NCBI GenBank assembly: GCA_045649105.1
Contig: JAZRPG010000015.1
Location: 1-42,073, forward strand
Length of the DNA: 42,073 nucleotides
Reading direction: 5' to 3'
Source: JAZRPG01 sp045649105
GTDB taxonomy: Bacteria > Bacillota > Clostridia > Oscillospirales > JAAYXM01
In this document: piece by piece, positions 7,478 to 16,328 of the stretch
Position numbering within the stretch: position 1 is the stretch's first letter
Layout of the letters: every line of letters begins with the position of its first letter
Program-made: the position numbers and the translations under genes
Notes under the pieces: model-generated
Seen by the model: the letters and a program-made list of their open reading frames with translations, nothing else
Told to the model about the DNA's origin: nothing
Database searches by the model: none

Positions 7478-8992
7478 TTATTCAGAAAACAGTTCATTTA
7501 TATGGGTAAGCGTTTCACGAACCAACTGTTCGCCACCATTGTGCCCTACAGTTCCGCTGGCGACAAAACCGCTGTAATGTCCGCCCTTTTCCGCTTTTTC
7601 TGTCGGCAGATAGTCCTCAGTTCCGTTCGCCATCTGAATTATAAATGTCTGCTCTGCAAGACTCCTTGCACGAATCTGATTGCCGTAGTCCAAAAACAGT
7701 TCAAACGGATTGGTCGCTATGGCAATGTTTCCTAATCTGATAATATGAACCTCAGCCTCAACAATGTCCACTTCATTCTGCACTTTCATTCTGCGCAAGA
7801 TTCCCAGATAAGGCAAAAGCTTCGCGGTATCATTGAAATCAACATCACCAGGCTTATTATTAAAATAAGCCCTGATTTCTTTCTTCGCATTCGCTTCCTC
7901 TTCAAGAGTTACGCGCCTCAGAGGAAGCTGCATTTTATATGTATTATGTTTAAACACAACATCTGACTGCAGTTCATCAATACCTTCATTATACACATCA
8001 ATAATCTCGTTTGCAATCCTTTTGCCAACTTTTTTCATTCCTGATAAATCAAACATTGACGGGTCAGCTTTGCGCTTCGGCGGATTATTTCTTGTTAAAT
8101 TAGGGTCGTTTATATCCGATTCAGGCTCAACGAAGCGCACCAGATCAATAGGACATTGGTCGCCCGCTGCCGAGCACAGGGTTAACAAGAACAAGTTATC
8201 CCCCAGCTGCTCTCTTATAAGTTTTTTTGCCTCGCCCCAAAAATCCGGTGATATAAATTTTCTGTGCTGAACGCACTGTGCAGGGCATGCTAAATTAGCA
8301 ACAACTCCTGTAAGCTTTTTCTCCTCGTTAAATACATACATAAGCTCGATGCCCGAATCATTCCCGCCTTCCATCTCCTTGAAAACAGCCTGATTCGTAT
8401 CTCCCCACATCTGGGCAGAACCATCACTGAACACAACGCGACGACACATGCCTACAGCGGCACGGCCAAATGCAGTAACAAAGAAGCCCTCTTTTCTGCT
8501 TTTCCATGCATCTGATATCGCCTTTGCAATTTTTGAAGAAATTTCCGCGTATAGTTCATCATCGGTCATAATATGGCGATTATTTGAAATATTAGCAGCT
8601 TCAATAAATTTTTTATCCGGAGGCAGCTCTGCCTTTAAAAGGCTGTTTATATTATGAACCTGACCTTTTTTATTAATGCTGTTATCTTTCCTGCCGGTAT
8701 AACCGGGGCCTGTATGCGTGTGAATTGCATTAATAACTATTTTACTCGTATCAAGGCCCATATCGTTTTCTTTTAAAAGTGTCCGTACTCCCTCAACTAA
8801 TGAACATGAAACATTTACAAGGTCGGCACTGCACAAAACCATCTGCTCATCGCCTGAATCAACTGCAAAAGCCGTTACGGTAAGCGGTTTTTCTTCATAT
8901 TCCGATATTCTTTCTGCAAACTGACCTATTAATGATATTGGCTTTGGAAAAACAAATTTCTCTTCTGCCCAGCCTATTTTTATATTACTCAT
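7478..8992 (-). CDS. Neutral/alkaline ceramidase N-terminal-domain-like hydrolase
   Basis: This 504-residue protein shows the metal-site motif HTHTGPG at residues 91-97, typical of the neutral ceramidase superfamily. The usual GDVSPN nucleophile motif is represented by AGDQCP, placing Cys280 where the catalytic serine is expected. There is no signal peptide, so it is probably cytoplasmic, and the C-terminal Ig-like domain of true ceramidases is not evident. Ceramidases hydrolyse N-acyl amides of sphingosine; many bacterial relatives are uncharacterised and may cleave other amides. It is the last gene of a unit with an opine-dehydrogenase-like gene (38-base gap) and an amidohydrolase. The superfamily call is good; the substrate is unknown. 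Confidence 0.75.
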   Translation of the reverse strand: MSNIKIGWAEEKFVFPKPISLIGQFAERISEYEEKPLTVTAFAVDSGDEQMVLCSADLVNVSCSLVEGVRTLLKENDMGLDTSKIVINAIHTHTGPGYTGRKDNSINKKGQVHNINSLLKAELPPDKKFIEAANISNNRHIMTDDELYAEISSKIAKAISDAWKSRKEGFFVTAFGRAAVGMCRRVVFSDGSAQMWGDTNQAVFKEMEGGNDSGIELMYVFNEEKKLTGVVANLACPAQCVQHRKFISPDFWGEAKKLIREQLGDNLFLLTLCSAAGDQCPIDLVRFVEPESDINDPNLTRNNPPKRKADPSMFDLSGMKKVGKRIANEIIDVYNEGIDELQSDVVFKHNTYKMQLPLRRVTLEEEANAKKEIRAYFNNKPGDVDFNDTAKLLPYLGILRRMKVQNEVDIVEAEVHIIRLGNIAIATNPFELFLDYGNQIRARSLAEQTFIIQMANGTEDYLPTEKAEKGGHYSGFVASGTVGHNGGEQLVRETLTHINELFSE

Positions 8993-9030
8993 TTATATTC
9001 CACCCCTGCGCAATGCTTCAATTAATATCT

Positions 9031-10110
9031 TTAGCAAATTTTTGTCAATATTTCTTCCTTGGACAAATTCATGAATCCCATTTTTTCTAAAGAAAAGCCC
9101 GTTTTTCTATAGTTCTTCCCATGTACATAACCGGCAAGCTCTATACACAAATCCATAATCGGTGTTTTAATTCCACATATTTTCCCAAGCTCCGCTGCCG
9201 GAAGTACAAGGAACGGAATGTCTTCTTCTATGTACCGGCTGTTTAATCCAAAACCTTTTACTGCCGTGTACGGCCCCTTGTCAGACGAAACATATTCCTG
9301 CATTGTAGGCAAATTTCTTTCGCCGTAGTATTCTACAAGTTGATCATATGCACTTGTCAGATTCAATCCGAAAGCCTTGCCGACTTCGAGTCTTTCAGCA
9401 TCAATCTTTTCCATCAGCTTCCCGACCGTTGGAGAAACTCCGCCAGTATAATGATAGAATGAGCTTACATCTCTTTCCGCCGCCGCTATATTCAAAAGAA
9501 TCGGCAACGGGTGTAATGTAATATTCATGTTATCCATACTTGTTTCAAGAAGATTTTTTGCAGGAGACATCACTTCAAAATACTGATTCAATAAACCAAT
9601 CGTATCCTCTGCTCTTTCTTCGGGATACACTGCGACTTTCATGCTGCTTTTCTTACACTGAATGTTTATTGAACTTTCCCCTGTTACCTCACACACATAA
9701 ATGAATGAAACAGATTCGCAAACAGTAATATCTATATTTCTTAATCTGATTTCATTCAAAAAATTTATTGCGAGGAAGCACGCCGGGAAGAAAGCTACAA
9801 GCTGACCGTCACGTATGAACTCAATTGCATTTTTAACTGTCGTATCATAGAGTGAGCCTGTTACGCCAAAAATTACAATGTCTGCATCTTTTACAGACTC
9901 AAATTTATTTGAAACAAAATGCACTGTTGCAGAATAGTTGCAAGCGCCGCTCACGGTATATTCCTTTACACAGTCCTTCTCAGTCTTGCCTGTTACATCG
10001 ACATATGTTACCGCAGCACCTTTTTGCGCCATTTGTACCGCCACCCCGAGAGGCAACGCACCGTTTCCTATCACCGTAACTTTTTTATTTACTGAAGATT
10101 GCACATCCAT
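9031..10110 (-). CDS. NAD/NADP octopine/nopaline dehydrogenase family protein
   Basis: The 359-residue protein has an N-terminal dinucleotide-binding loop (VIGNGALPLG, residues 14-22) and a C-terminal Octopine_DH-type domain. His200 in TLHPLPILLN fits the catalytic histidine of opine dehydrogenases. These enzymes reductively join an amino acid to an alpha-keto acid, or run the oxidative reverse. The start ATG overlaps the 3' end of the amidohydrolase gene by 22 bases, with an AGGAG-type site inside that gene, so translation is coupled. Which amine or keto acid it uses cannot be read from the sequence. Confidence 0.8.
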   Translation of the reverse strand: MDVQSSVNKKVTVIGNGALPLGVAVQMAQKGAAVTYVDVTGKTEKDCVKEYTVSGACNYSATVHFVSNKFESVKDADIVIFGVTGSLYDTTVKNAIEFIRDGQLVAFFPACFLAINFLNEIRLRNIDITVCESVSFIYVCEVTGESSINIQCKKSSMKVAVYPEERAEDTIGLLNQYFEVMSPAKNLLETSMDNMNITLHPLPILLNIAAAERDVSSFYHYTGGVSPTVGKLMEKIDAERLEVGKAFGLNLTSAYDQLVEYYGERNLPTMQEYVSSDKGPYTAVKGFGLNSRYIEEDIPFLVLPAAELGKICGIKTPIMDLCIELAGYVHGKNYRKTGFSLEKMGFMNLSKEEILTKIC

Positions 10111-11294
10111 TTTTCATTTATCTCCTCTCCGCCTAAGAATACCCTTTCAACCTGATTTATATTTCTTAAATCATCTGTCGGATTTTCGCCAAAAAGCACA
10201 AAATCAGCAACTTTTCCGCATTCAATCGTGCCAAAGTTATTTTCATTCTTTAAAATTTTTGCAGCGTTAATTGTGGCAGTCTGTAATGCTTCGTATCTGC
10301 TCATACCGCATTCTTCAAATATAAGCAACTCATTAAGCATCGTACCGAGAGTATCCGTGCCCGCTCCGATTAAAATCCCCCGTTTATATGCTTTTCTGAT
10401 GCTCTCACGCTGAGGATTTACAACAACCTCACGGATTAAGGATGCGAGAGCTGTGTTTCCGTTTCTGTCCTCTTTATCCGCAACTGCGGTGATTCCGCTG
10501 GCAGTCGGAACATAGTACACATGTCTTTCTTCCATTATATCCAGAGCCTCTTCTGTCAGAACTGCGCCATGCTCAATGCCGTCCACACCGGCAATAAGAG
10601 AATTTATAACGGGAAGCTCTCCCATTGCATGCACCGTTACCCCTTTATTGTGGTTATGGGCAGTTTGGCAAGCTGACCTTATTTCCTCTACAGAAAGCTC
10701 TGCCCAACCCGGATGCTCGTGTTCAGGCATTCCTCCTATTCCGCCGCTTGCCATAACCTTGATAAAATCGGCACCAAGCTTTATTTCATTTCTCGTAGCC
10801 TTTAAAACCTCATCCGCTCCGTCAACCTCTACTGCACCTTTATATCTGTGCGTTTCGTGACCACCGGTAGCAGCAATGCCAAGCCCGCACACGTAAAGCC
10901 TTGGTCCTTTAATAATCCCCGCATTGATTGCACCCTTCAGTGCAGACGCCGTTCTCCCAACAGAGCAAAGGTCTCTTATTGTCGTGACTCCTGTTGACAA
11001 TTCATACCAGGCATTTCTTGCCGCATACAAAATGCGATGCATGTCACAGCTGTTTTCAATTGCCGGAGCACCTTGTCTGAACGAGCTTGTTCCTCTGGAA
11101 ACACTTCTTCTGTTGATATGTGCATGTAAATTCACAAAGCCGGGCAGTAAAAAACGTCCGTCGGCATCAATTGTATTATTCTCGCCGACAAGAGCAACAC
11201 CGATTTCTGCAATCTTTCCGTCTTTCACACGGACATCTGCTTTATAAACATCCCTGCCCGTGCAATCTATTATATTTGCATTTTTTATTACCAT
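10089..11294 (-). CDS. Metal-dependent amidohydrolase (imidazolonepropionase/prolidase-like)
   Basis: Residues show the amidohydrolase-superfamily metal site: LHAHINR early, FIKVMASGG with the lysine that is usually carboxylated, VHAMGE and IEHGA for the next histidines, and GTDTLGT with the terminal aspartate. Members of this subgroup cleave C-N bonds in small cyclic amides or N-acyl and dipeptide substrates. I place the start at 11294 (MVIKNANII), since GGAG elements lie 5-10 bases upstream; an in-frame ATG at 11330 would add 12 unlikely residues. This gives 401 residues. It leads the unit with the opine-dehydrogenase-like and ceramidase-like genes, and the substrate is probably shared among them. 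Confidence 0.85.
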   Translation of the reverse strand: MVIKNANIIDCTGRDVYKADVRVKDGKIAEIGVALVGENNTIDADGRFLLPGFVNLHAHINRRSVSRGTSSFRQGAPAIENSCDMHRILYAARNAWYELSTGVTTIRDLCSVGRTASALKGAINAGIIKGPRLYVCGLGIAATGGHETHRYKGAVEVDGADEVLKATRNEIKLGADFIKVMASGGIGGMPEHEHPGWAELSVEEIRSACQTAHNHNKGVTVHAMGELPVINSLIAGVDGIEHGAVLTEEALDIMEERHVYYVPTASGITAVADKEDRNGNTALASLIREVVVNPQRESIRKAYKRGILIGAGTDTLGTMLNELLIFEECGMSRYEALQTATINAAKILKNENNFGTIECGKVADFVLFGENPTDDLRNINQVERVFLGGEEINEKWMCNLQ

Positions 11295-11379
11295 TCCGTC
11301 TCCACTCCCTCTTTTCATATAGCTCAGCAAAAAAACGTGACATACTTCTCAATATATATGAAGAAAACTTACTATACGC

Positions 11380-11408
11380 ATTATATCATAAATATATCAA
11401 ACTATAAA
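11380..11408 (-). promoter_or_regulatory. Promoter of the amidohydrolase unit
   Basis: On the minus strand TTTATA is followed by 17 bases and TATAAT. The -10 is preceded by TGA, making an extended -10. It lies about 85 bases upstream of the amidohydrolase start. Confidence 0.65.
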
Positions 11409-11419
11409 TACGTAATATT

Positions 11420-11454
11420 AAGAGCAAACTCTACCAACAGTAGAGTTTGCTCTT
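11420..11454. terminator. Strong bidirectional-looking terminator hairpin
   Basis: A perfect stem of at least 14 bp pairs AGAGCAAACTCTAC with GTAGAGTTTGCTCT around a CAACA loop. It closes the nucleotidyltransferase gene, which ends at 11470. The plus side has a TTTTT run; the minus side has only TTAATATT. Confidence 0.75.
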
Positions 11455-11469
11455 TTTATGTATTTCTAA

Positions 11470-12327
11470 TTAAATCCCCTCATAATATCCGTCTTTTACC
11501 ATTTTATTCATTGCGGTCTTGACGGAAACTATATCCTCTCTGTATGTCATTCCATACCATCTGTCCTTACAGTTAAATACCTTTACCGTTGCTTCCCCGC
11601 TCTTTATGCTTTCATCTACCGCAAACGGCAGAAAGAACTCATCCTTCATCGGGTCTTTAATGTTTTTCTGAAACTCCGTAAACTTTCTTTCAAGGATATC
11701 AAAAATCTCCGGCGTAAAGCCCCATAAGTTCATAGACACAAGCGAATCTTCCGCAAGCGGAATCCAATTTTCTCCATCTTCCGTATACTTGAAATCCTTG
11801 ATTTTCGTCCGCTCCGTTATTGTTTTTAAAAATCCGTTTTCTATCTCACATATACCTCTTGCAACTGTACCGTTTTCCGTCAAGGTATTTTTAAGGTCAA
11901 ACGCAACCATTGAAAACTCTTTACCTTTTGCCACTTCCAGATAATCGTGCAGTTCTTTGTATGCATTTCTTCCGTAATAATCATCTGCATTAATAACCGC
12001 AAACGGCTCTTTCACTTTATCCTTGCAGCACAGAATTGCATGGCCCGTGCCCCACGGCTTCTTTCTGCCCTCGGGAAGACTGTCCATCTCCTGGAAAACA
12101 TAGTCAACTTCAACATTTTTAATACGGCTTCCGACTGTATTTTTAAAATCCTCGTACATTTCCTTCTTGATGATAAAGACAACCTTGTTAAAGCCCGCTT
12201 TAGCTGCGTCAAACACAGAAAAATCCATGATGACTGAGCCATTATCTGAAACCGGCTCCATCTGCTTTAACCCACCGAATCTGCTTCCCATACCCGCTGC
12301 AAGTACCACTAAAGTAGTTTTACTCAT
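11470..12327 (-). CDS. Sugar-phosphate nucleotidyltransferase-like protein
   Basis: The 285-residue protein opens with LVVLAAGMGSRFGGLKQ, the nucleotide-binding loop of the NTP-transferase fold, followed by GTGHAILCCKD and INADDYYG, which provide base contacts and the metal-binding aspartates. These enzymes make NDP-sugars from NTP and sugar-1-phosphate. It is not close to GalU in its motifs. It lies 16 bases downstream of galE, so a role in supplying UDP-hexoses for GalE is likely but inferred. It could also be a nucleotidyltransferase for another cell-surface sugar. Confidence 0.8.
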   Translation of the reverse strand: MSKTTLVVLAAGMGSRFGGLKQMEPVSDNGSVIMDFSVFDAAKAGFNKVVFIIKKEMYEDFKNTVGSRIKNVEVDYVFQEMDSLPEGRKKPWGTGHAILCCKDKVKEPFAVINADDYYGRNAYKELHDYLEVAKGKEFSMVAFDLKNTLTENGTVARGICEIENGFLKTITERTKIKDFKYTEDGENWIPLAEDSLVSMNLWGFTPEIFDILERKFTEFQKNIKDPMKDEFFLPFAVDESIKSGEATVKVFNCKDRWYGMTYREDIVSVKTAMNKMVKDGYYEGI

Positions 12328-12343
12328 TTCTCTGTTCCTCCGT

Positions 12344-13360
12344 TTACTTTTTTCCGTATCCGTTCGGATTACGGCTCTGCCAACGCCATGTGTCTCGGCA
12401 CATATCCTCTAAATTCCTTTTTGCAACAAACCCGAGCTCGGCTTTTGCATATGCCGGGTCTGCATAACATGTTCCGATATCGCCCGGTCTGCGACCTTCA
12501 ATTTTATACGGAATGTCGTGACCGCATGCTTTTGAAAAAGCCTTTACCATGTCAAGAACGCTATATCCGTTACCTGTGCCCAAATTATAAGTAACGACTC
12601 CGACATGACTTTTAATTTTATTCAGTGCAAGCAAGTGTCCGTCTGCCAAATCAACTACATGAATATAGTCACGCACACCTGTACCGTCCGGAGTATCATA
12701 GTCATCTCCGAAAACGTGTACATACTCGCGCTTGCCTATCGCAGTTTGTGCAACATACGGAAGCAAATTATTCGGCACACCCTTCGGGTCCTCTCCTATC
12801 ATACCACTCTCATGAGCACCAACCGGATTAAAATAACGAAGAATTGCAATGTCCCACTCATTATCTGAAATATATAAATCCCTGAGCATTTCTTCAATCA
12901 TGAGCTTTGTTCTGCCATACGGATTTGTGCATGAAAGCGGAAAGTTCTCTCTTATCGGCACGGTTTCAGGCAGTCCGTAAACCGTCGCGGATGACGAAAA
13001 CACAAGCTTCTTAACATTATATTCTGCCATAACCTCGCATAAGTTCAAGGTACTTACAAGGTTATTATAGTAATATCTTAAAGGAACTGAAACAGACTCT
13101 CCGACAGCCTTAAGGCCCGCAAAGTGGATTACCGCATCAAACTTATTTTCAGAAAAAACTGCACTCAAATCAGACTTATTCACCAAGTCTTTTTCATAAA
13201 ACTTCACTTTCTTGCCTGTGATTTTTTCCACTCGGCAGAGTGACTCCTTTGAGCTATTTGACAAATTATCAATAACCGTTACATCATACCCTGCCTCAAG
13301 CAACTGAACGCAAGTATGGCTACCGATATATCCGGCGCCGCCCGTTACTAAAATGTTCAC
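12344..13360 (-). CDS. galE: UDP-glucose 4-epimerase
   Basis: The 338-residue protein begins NILVTGGAGYIGSHTCVQLL, the NAD-binding loop of extended short-chain dehydrogenases. It has the catalytic set FSSSATVYG and YGRTKLMIEE (Tyr and Lys), and the length and C-terminus are typical of GalE. It interconverts UDP-glucose and UDP-galactose in the cytoplasm. The start is GTG, supported by GGAGG eight bases upstream. It forms a pair with the nucleotidyltransferase downstream and is separated from nagB by a terminator. Confidence 0.95.
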   Translation of the reverse strand: MNILVTGGAGYIGSHTCVQLLEAGYDVTVIDNLSNSSKESLCRVEKITGKKVKFYEKDLVNKSDLSAVFSENKFDAVIHFAGLKAVGESVSVPLRYYYNNLVSTLNLCEVMAEYNVKKLVFSSSATVYGLPETVPIRENFPLSCTNPYGRTKLMIEEMLRDLYISDNEWDIAILRYFNPVGAHESGMIGEDPKGVPNNLLPYVAQTAIGKREYVHVFGDDYDTPDGTGVRDYIHVVDLADGHLLALNKIKSHVGVVTYNLGTGNGYSVLDMVKAFSKACGHDIPYKIEGRRPGDIGTCYADPAYAKAELGFVAKRNLEDMCRDTWRWQSRNPNGYGKK

Positions 13361-13446
13361 TTCTGTTTCCTCCGTCCGCCCAATAAATATAATAAAGATT
13401 TACAATTAGCCATATTATAACCGTGCACCACTTCAAATATGAAATA

Positions 13447-13487
13447 AAGAAAAATTTACCATACGAAAGCACGGTAAATTTTTTTAT
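13447..13487. terminator. Terminator after nagB
   Basis: AAATTTACC (13452-13460) pairs with GGTAAATTT (13473-13481), and the stem continues inward with G-U pairs to a TTTC loop. On the minus strand it ends in TTTTTCTTTATTT just after the nagB stop. The plus strand also has a T-run. Confidence 0.75.
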
Positions 13488-13496
13488 AAAAGCAGA

Positions 13497-14282
13497 TTAC
13501 TTTTCGTTTTTGTAAATTTCCTTAAAGTACTTATAGGTATCAACCTTAAGCTCGCCGCATGCAGCCTCATCACACGCTACAATGCCATCCGGATGCATCT
13601 GAAGCGCACTAATTGTCCATGCATGGTCAACTCCACCTTCAACACAGTGGCGCAGTGCGCGAGCCTTATTATGTCCGTTAATTAACAACATAACCTGTTT
13701 CGAATCACAAACCGTTCCGACGCCAACCGAAAGAGCTGTTTTCGGCACCTTATTGGGGTCATTATCAAAGAAACGGGAGTTTACGATCAATGTATCTTCA
13801 GTCAATGCGCGGACACCTGTGCGAGATGCCAGTGATGTGAAGGGTTCATTGAATGCGATGTGTCCGTCAACGCCGCTGCCGCCCATGAACAGGTCAATGC
13901 CACCGTAAGACGCAATTTTATCCTCGTACCGCTGGCATTCTGCCTCTAAATCTTTTGCCATACCATCTAAAATATTAATATTTTCAGCAGGAATGTCAAT
14001 ATGGTTAAAAAAATTGTCATGCATGAAATACCAATAGCTCTGGTCATGCTCTCTTGGAAGTCCGACATACTCATCCATATTAAAAGTAACTACGTTTTTA
14101 AAAGTTACCTTCCCTGCTTTGTTCATTTCAATCAGCTTTCTGTAAACTCCGAGAGGTGACGATCCCGTAGGAAGTCCGAGAACAAAGGGACGAGCTTCTT
14201 TGTGATTGTTAATTGCATCAGCAATATGCTGAGCTGCCCATGCGCTCATTTCTTCGTAGTCTTTTTTAATGATTAATTTCAT
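13497..14282 (-). CDS. nagB: Glucosamine-6-phosphate deaminase
   Basis: The 261-residue protein has the family motifs LGLPTGSSPLGVYRKL (phosphate loop), FNMDEYVGLPREHDQSY with the catalytic aspartate, and GGSGVDGHIAFNEP. It converts glucosamine-6-phosphate to fructose-6-phosphate plus ammonia, feeding amino sugars from peptidoglycan or host glycans into glycolysis. No nagA neighbours it, so the deacetylase is elsewhere. It is a single-gene unit with a near-consensus promoter at 14329-14357 and a strong terminator. Confidence 0.96.
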   Translation of the reverse strand: MKLIIKKDYEEMSAWAAQHIADAINNHKEARPFVLGLPTGSSPLGVYRKLIEMNKAGKVTFKNVVTFNMDEYVGLPREHDQSYWYFMHDNFFNHIDIPAENINILDGMAKDLEAECQRYEDKIASYGGIDLFMGGSGVDGHIAFNEPFTSLASRTGVRALTEDTLIVNSRFFDNDPNKVPKTALSVGVGTVCDSKQVMLLINGHNKARALRHCVEGGVDHAWTISALQMHPDGIVACDEAACGELKVDTYKYFKEIYKNEK

Positions 14283-14328
14283 TTCTGCATTCTCCTCAAT
14301 TAAAAGTAATTCTAAACCTTACATGAAT

Positions 14329-14357
14329 ATTATACACCTTATTATTTGTGCTGTAAA
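14329..14357 (-). promoter_or_regulatory. Sigma-A promoter of nagB
   Basis: On the minus strand TTTACA is followed by 17 bases and TATAAT, about 50 bases upstream of the nagB ATG. Spacing is ideal and five or six bases of each hexamer match. Confidence 0.8.
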
Positions 14358-14431
14358 GAAATTTAGATTTACTTAATTTCTGTCAATATAAATTTACAAA
14401 ATGTGAAATTAGTAAACAAATATTCAGGCAA

Positions 14432-14467
14432 GATAAAACCGCAGCGCACATCTTCTGCGGTTTTATC
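14432..14467 (-). terminator. Terminator of the SPFH gene
   Basis: GATAAAACCGCAG (14432-14444) pairs perfectly with CTGCGGTTTTATC (14455-14467) around a 10-base loop, a 13-bp stem with the T-run inside its 3' arm. It lies a few bases after the SPFH gene stop. Confidence 0.8.
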
Positions 14468-14478
14468 CGATTACTTAC

Positions 14479-15429
14479 CTATTCACAGCATGGATCCACT
14501 CGCTTTTCTTCCTGTATCACGGTGTTATCAGGGTTTGTTTTATCTCCGAGCCCCGTTGTTTCTGAAAATACAACATTTGCTTTTGTCATTTCTACGGCAT
14601 CTGTAGGGACTATTATCTTTGCCGCTTTCCCGTCTGCCATAGCAACTAATGCTTCGTATTTTTTAAGCTCAAGAACTGCAGAATCAACGCATGCATCCTT
14701 CAGTGCCGCAAGACCGTCCGCCTCTGCCTTTTTAAACAAAAATATTGCCTTGGCTTCACCCTCTGCCCTTGCAATCCTTGCATCTCTTTCGCCTTCCGCT
14801 GCAAGTATCATTGCCTGCTTATCTCCCTCTGCACGCGTTATGGCCGCCGCTTTATGCCCCTCTGCCTGAAGCATTGTTTCTCTTCTGTCACGCTCTGCCT
14901 TCATCTGCTTTTCCATTGCATTCTGAATCTCAGCAGGAGGAATGATGTTTTTTAATTCAACTCTGTTTACCTTTATTCCCCACTTGTCCGTTGCATCATC
15001 CAGTATGGCAGTCATCTTTCCGTTAATTGTATCTCTTGATGTGAGTGTACCGTCAAGCTCCAGCTCACCTACAATGTTTCTCAAAGTTGTTGCCGCCAGA
15101 TTTGCCAGCGCAGAAATAGGATTAACGGCACCGTATGCATAAAGCTTTGCATCAAAAATTGCATAATAAATTACGGTGTCTATCTGCATGGTAACATTAT
15201 CTTTTGTAATTACGGGCTGAGGTGGTGAATCAAGGACCTGCTCTTTTAAAACAACTCTTTTTGAAATCCTCTCTATAAACGGCACCTTGAAATGAATTCC
15301 TGCCGACCATGTCGTCTTATATTTACCAAGAAACTCAACAACAAACTCCTGAGCCTGAGGAACAATCTTAATATTAGGTATAATAATAATTGCAAGTATA
15401 ATCAAAATTACCGTTAAAAGAAATCCCAT
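14479..15429 (-). CDS. SPFH/band 7 (stomatin-like) membrane protein
   Basis: One N-terminal transmembrane segment (MGFLLTVILIILAIIIIP) is followed by the band 7 domain and an alanine/glutamate-rich helical region with repeated AEGE and AEGD elements, the usual stomatin coiled coil. These proteins assemble into ring-like cages at membrane microdomains and regulate membrane proteases or channels. I place the start at 15429, giving 316 residues, because GGAGG lies nine bases before it; the upstream ATG at 15468 has no such site. No NfeD-like partner is adjacent. The C-terminus ends RVDPCCE, with two cysteines. It is a monocistronic unit with a consensus promoter. Confidence 0.9.
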   Translation of the reverse strand: MGFLLTVILIILAIIIIPNIKIVPQAQEFVVEFLGKYKTTWSAGIHFKVPFIERISKRVVLKEQVLDSPPQPVITKDNVTMQIDTVIYYAIFDAKLYAYGAVNPISALANLAATTLRNIVGELELDGTLTSRDTINGKMTAILDDATDKWGIKVNRVELKNIIPPAEIQNAMEKQMKAERDRRETMLQAEGHKAAAITRAEGDKQAMILAAEGERDARIARAEGEAKAIFLFKKAEADGLAALKDACVDSAVLELKKYEALVAMADGKAAKIIVPTDAVEMTKANVVFSETTGLGDKTNPDNTVIQEEKRVDPCCE

Positions 15430-15484
15430 TATAAAATGCCTCCAATATAATTCATTGAACATTTTCATGCATTAATATACTTGA

Positions 15485-15513
15485 ATTATAGCAACTAAGC
15501 CACTATATGTCAA
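15485..15513 (-). promoter_or_regulatory. Full-consensus sigma-A promoter of the SPFH gene
   Basis: On the minus strand TTGACA, 17 bases and TATAAT: both hexamers are perfect consensus with ideal spacing, about 55 bases upstream of the start at 15429. Strong constitutive expression is expected. Confidence 0.85.
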
Positions 15514-15582
15514 TATTATTATACTCAATTCCGTTTAAAATACTATTATCAAAATTCCCTTCATATGAAGTATATATCACAA

Positions 15583-15620
15583 TAAAAAAACGAAAGACCA
15601 CCCCTGTAAAGGTGGCCTTT
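15583..15620 (-). terminator. Terminator of the GGDEF gene
   Basis: On the minus strand AAAGGCCACC pairs with GGTGGTCTTT (10 bp, one G-U), followed by CGTTTTTTTATT. It lies about 70 bases after the stop at 15688. Confidence 0.8.
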
Positions 15621-15687
15621 AAGAGATTCACAAGTTTACAACAAAGACCGAAACAACAAAACAGTTTGCTGTGCCCGATGCAAAAAA

Positions 15688-16272
15688 TTATTTCTTCCTT
15701 GAAAACTTATCCGCATACAGCATTTCATCAGCATATCTAAAAGACGAGTTGATACTTTCCTTAATCATGGAATATCCGCCGGAAACTCTGATATCACTTT
15801 GTTTTTCTAAAATTCTCCTTACACAAATCAAGGATTCAATAAGCCGGTCTTCTGATGTGTTCTTTGAAATAACCGCAAATTCATCTCCGCCTATGCGATA
15901 AATATAATTCCGGGGACCCAGAAAGACTGTTCTGAGGGCTTTGGCAACAAGCTTCAGGGTTGCATCACCCGCAAGATGACCTTTTGAATCATTAATTACC
16001 TTAAAATCATCAACATCAAACAGCGTAATCCCGACCCCCTCAGCAATATCAGATTTGCTGATTTCCGATACGTGTTTATTATACGCCGTTCTGTTATATA
16101 CTCCGGTTAATGCATCTGTAAATGCGAGTGCCCGCAAAACTTCGTCATCTTCTTCTTTTTCATCAATATTGATTGAAAGTTTGTGATTCTTATGTATAAG
16201 TCTAAAAATTACCGTTAGCAGTAATAAAATTATAATTATTGCTAAAACTAAGAGCGCTTTCACTTTTTTCAC
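15688..16272 (-). CDS. Membrane-anchored GGDEF protein (probable diguanylate cyclase)
   Basis: The 194-residue protein has one N-terminal membrane helix (residues about 7-24), a short linker and a single GGDEF domain. The domain shows DALTGVYNR, LFDVDDFK for metal binding and an intact GGDEF at 128-132, so it should make cyclic di-GMP at the inner face of the membrane. The RxxD inhibitory site expected just before GGDEF is replaced by GPRN, so product feedback through that site is unlikely. There is no extracytoplasmic sensor domain, which makes the input signal unclear. It is divergent from a small HTH gene and the two promoters overlap. Confidence 0.9.
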   Translation of the reverse strand: MKKVKALLVLAIIIILLLLTVIFRLIHKNHKLSINIDEKEEDDEVLRALAFTDALTGVYNRTAYNKHVSEISKSDIAEGVGITLFDVDDFKVINDSKGHLAGDATLKLVAKALRTVFLGPRNYIYRIGGDEFAVISKNTSEDRLIESLICVRRILEKQSDIRVSGGYSMIKESINSSFRYADEMLYADKFSRKK

Positions 16273-16299
16273 CTGAAATTAAAAATGTATACCTGAACA

Positions 16300-16328
16300 A
16301 GTATATACCTATTAACAGTAATTGTCAA
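16300..16328 (-). promoter_or_regulatory. Promoter of the GGDEF gene
   Basis: On the minus strand TTGACA is followed by 17 bases and TATACT, about 30 bases upstream of the start. The -35 hexamer shares five bases with the -35 of the divergent HTH promoter. Confidence 0.75.
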
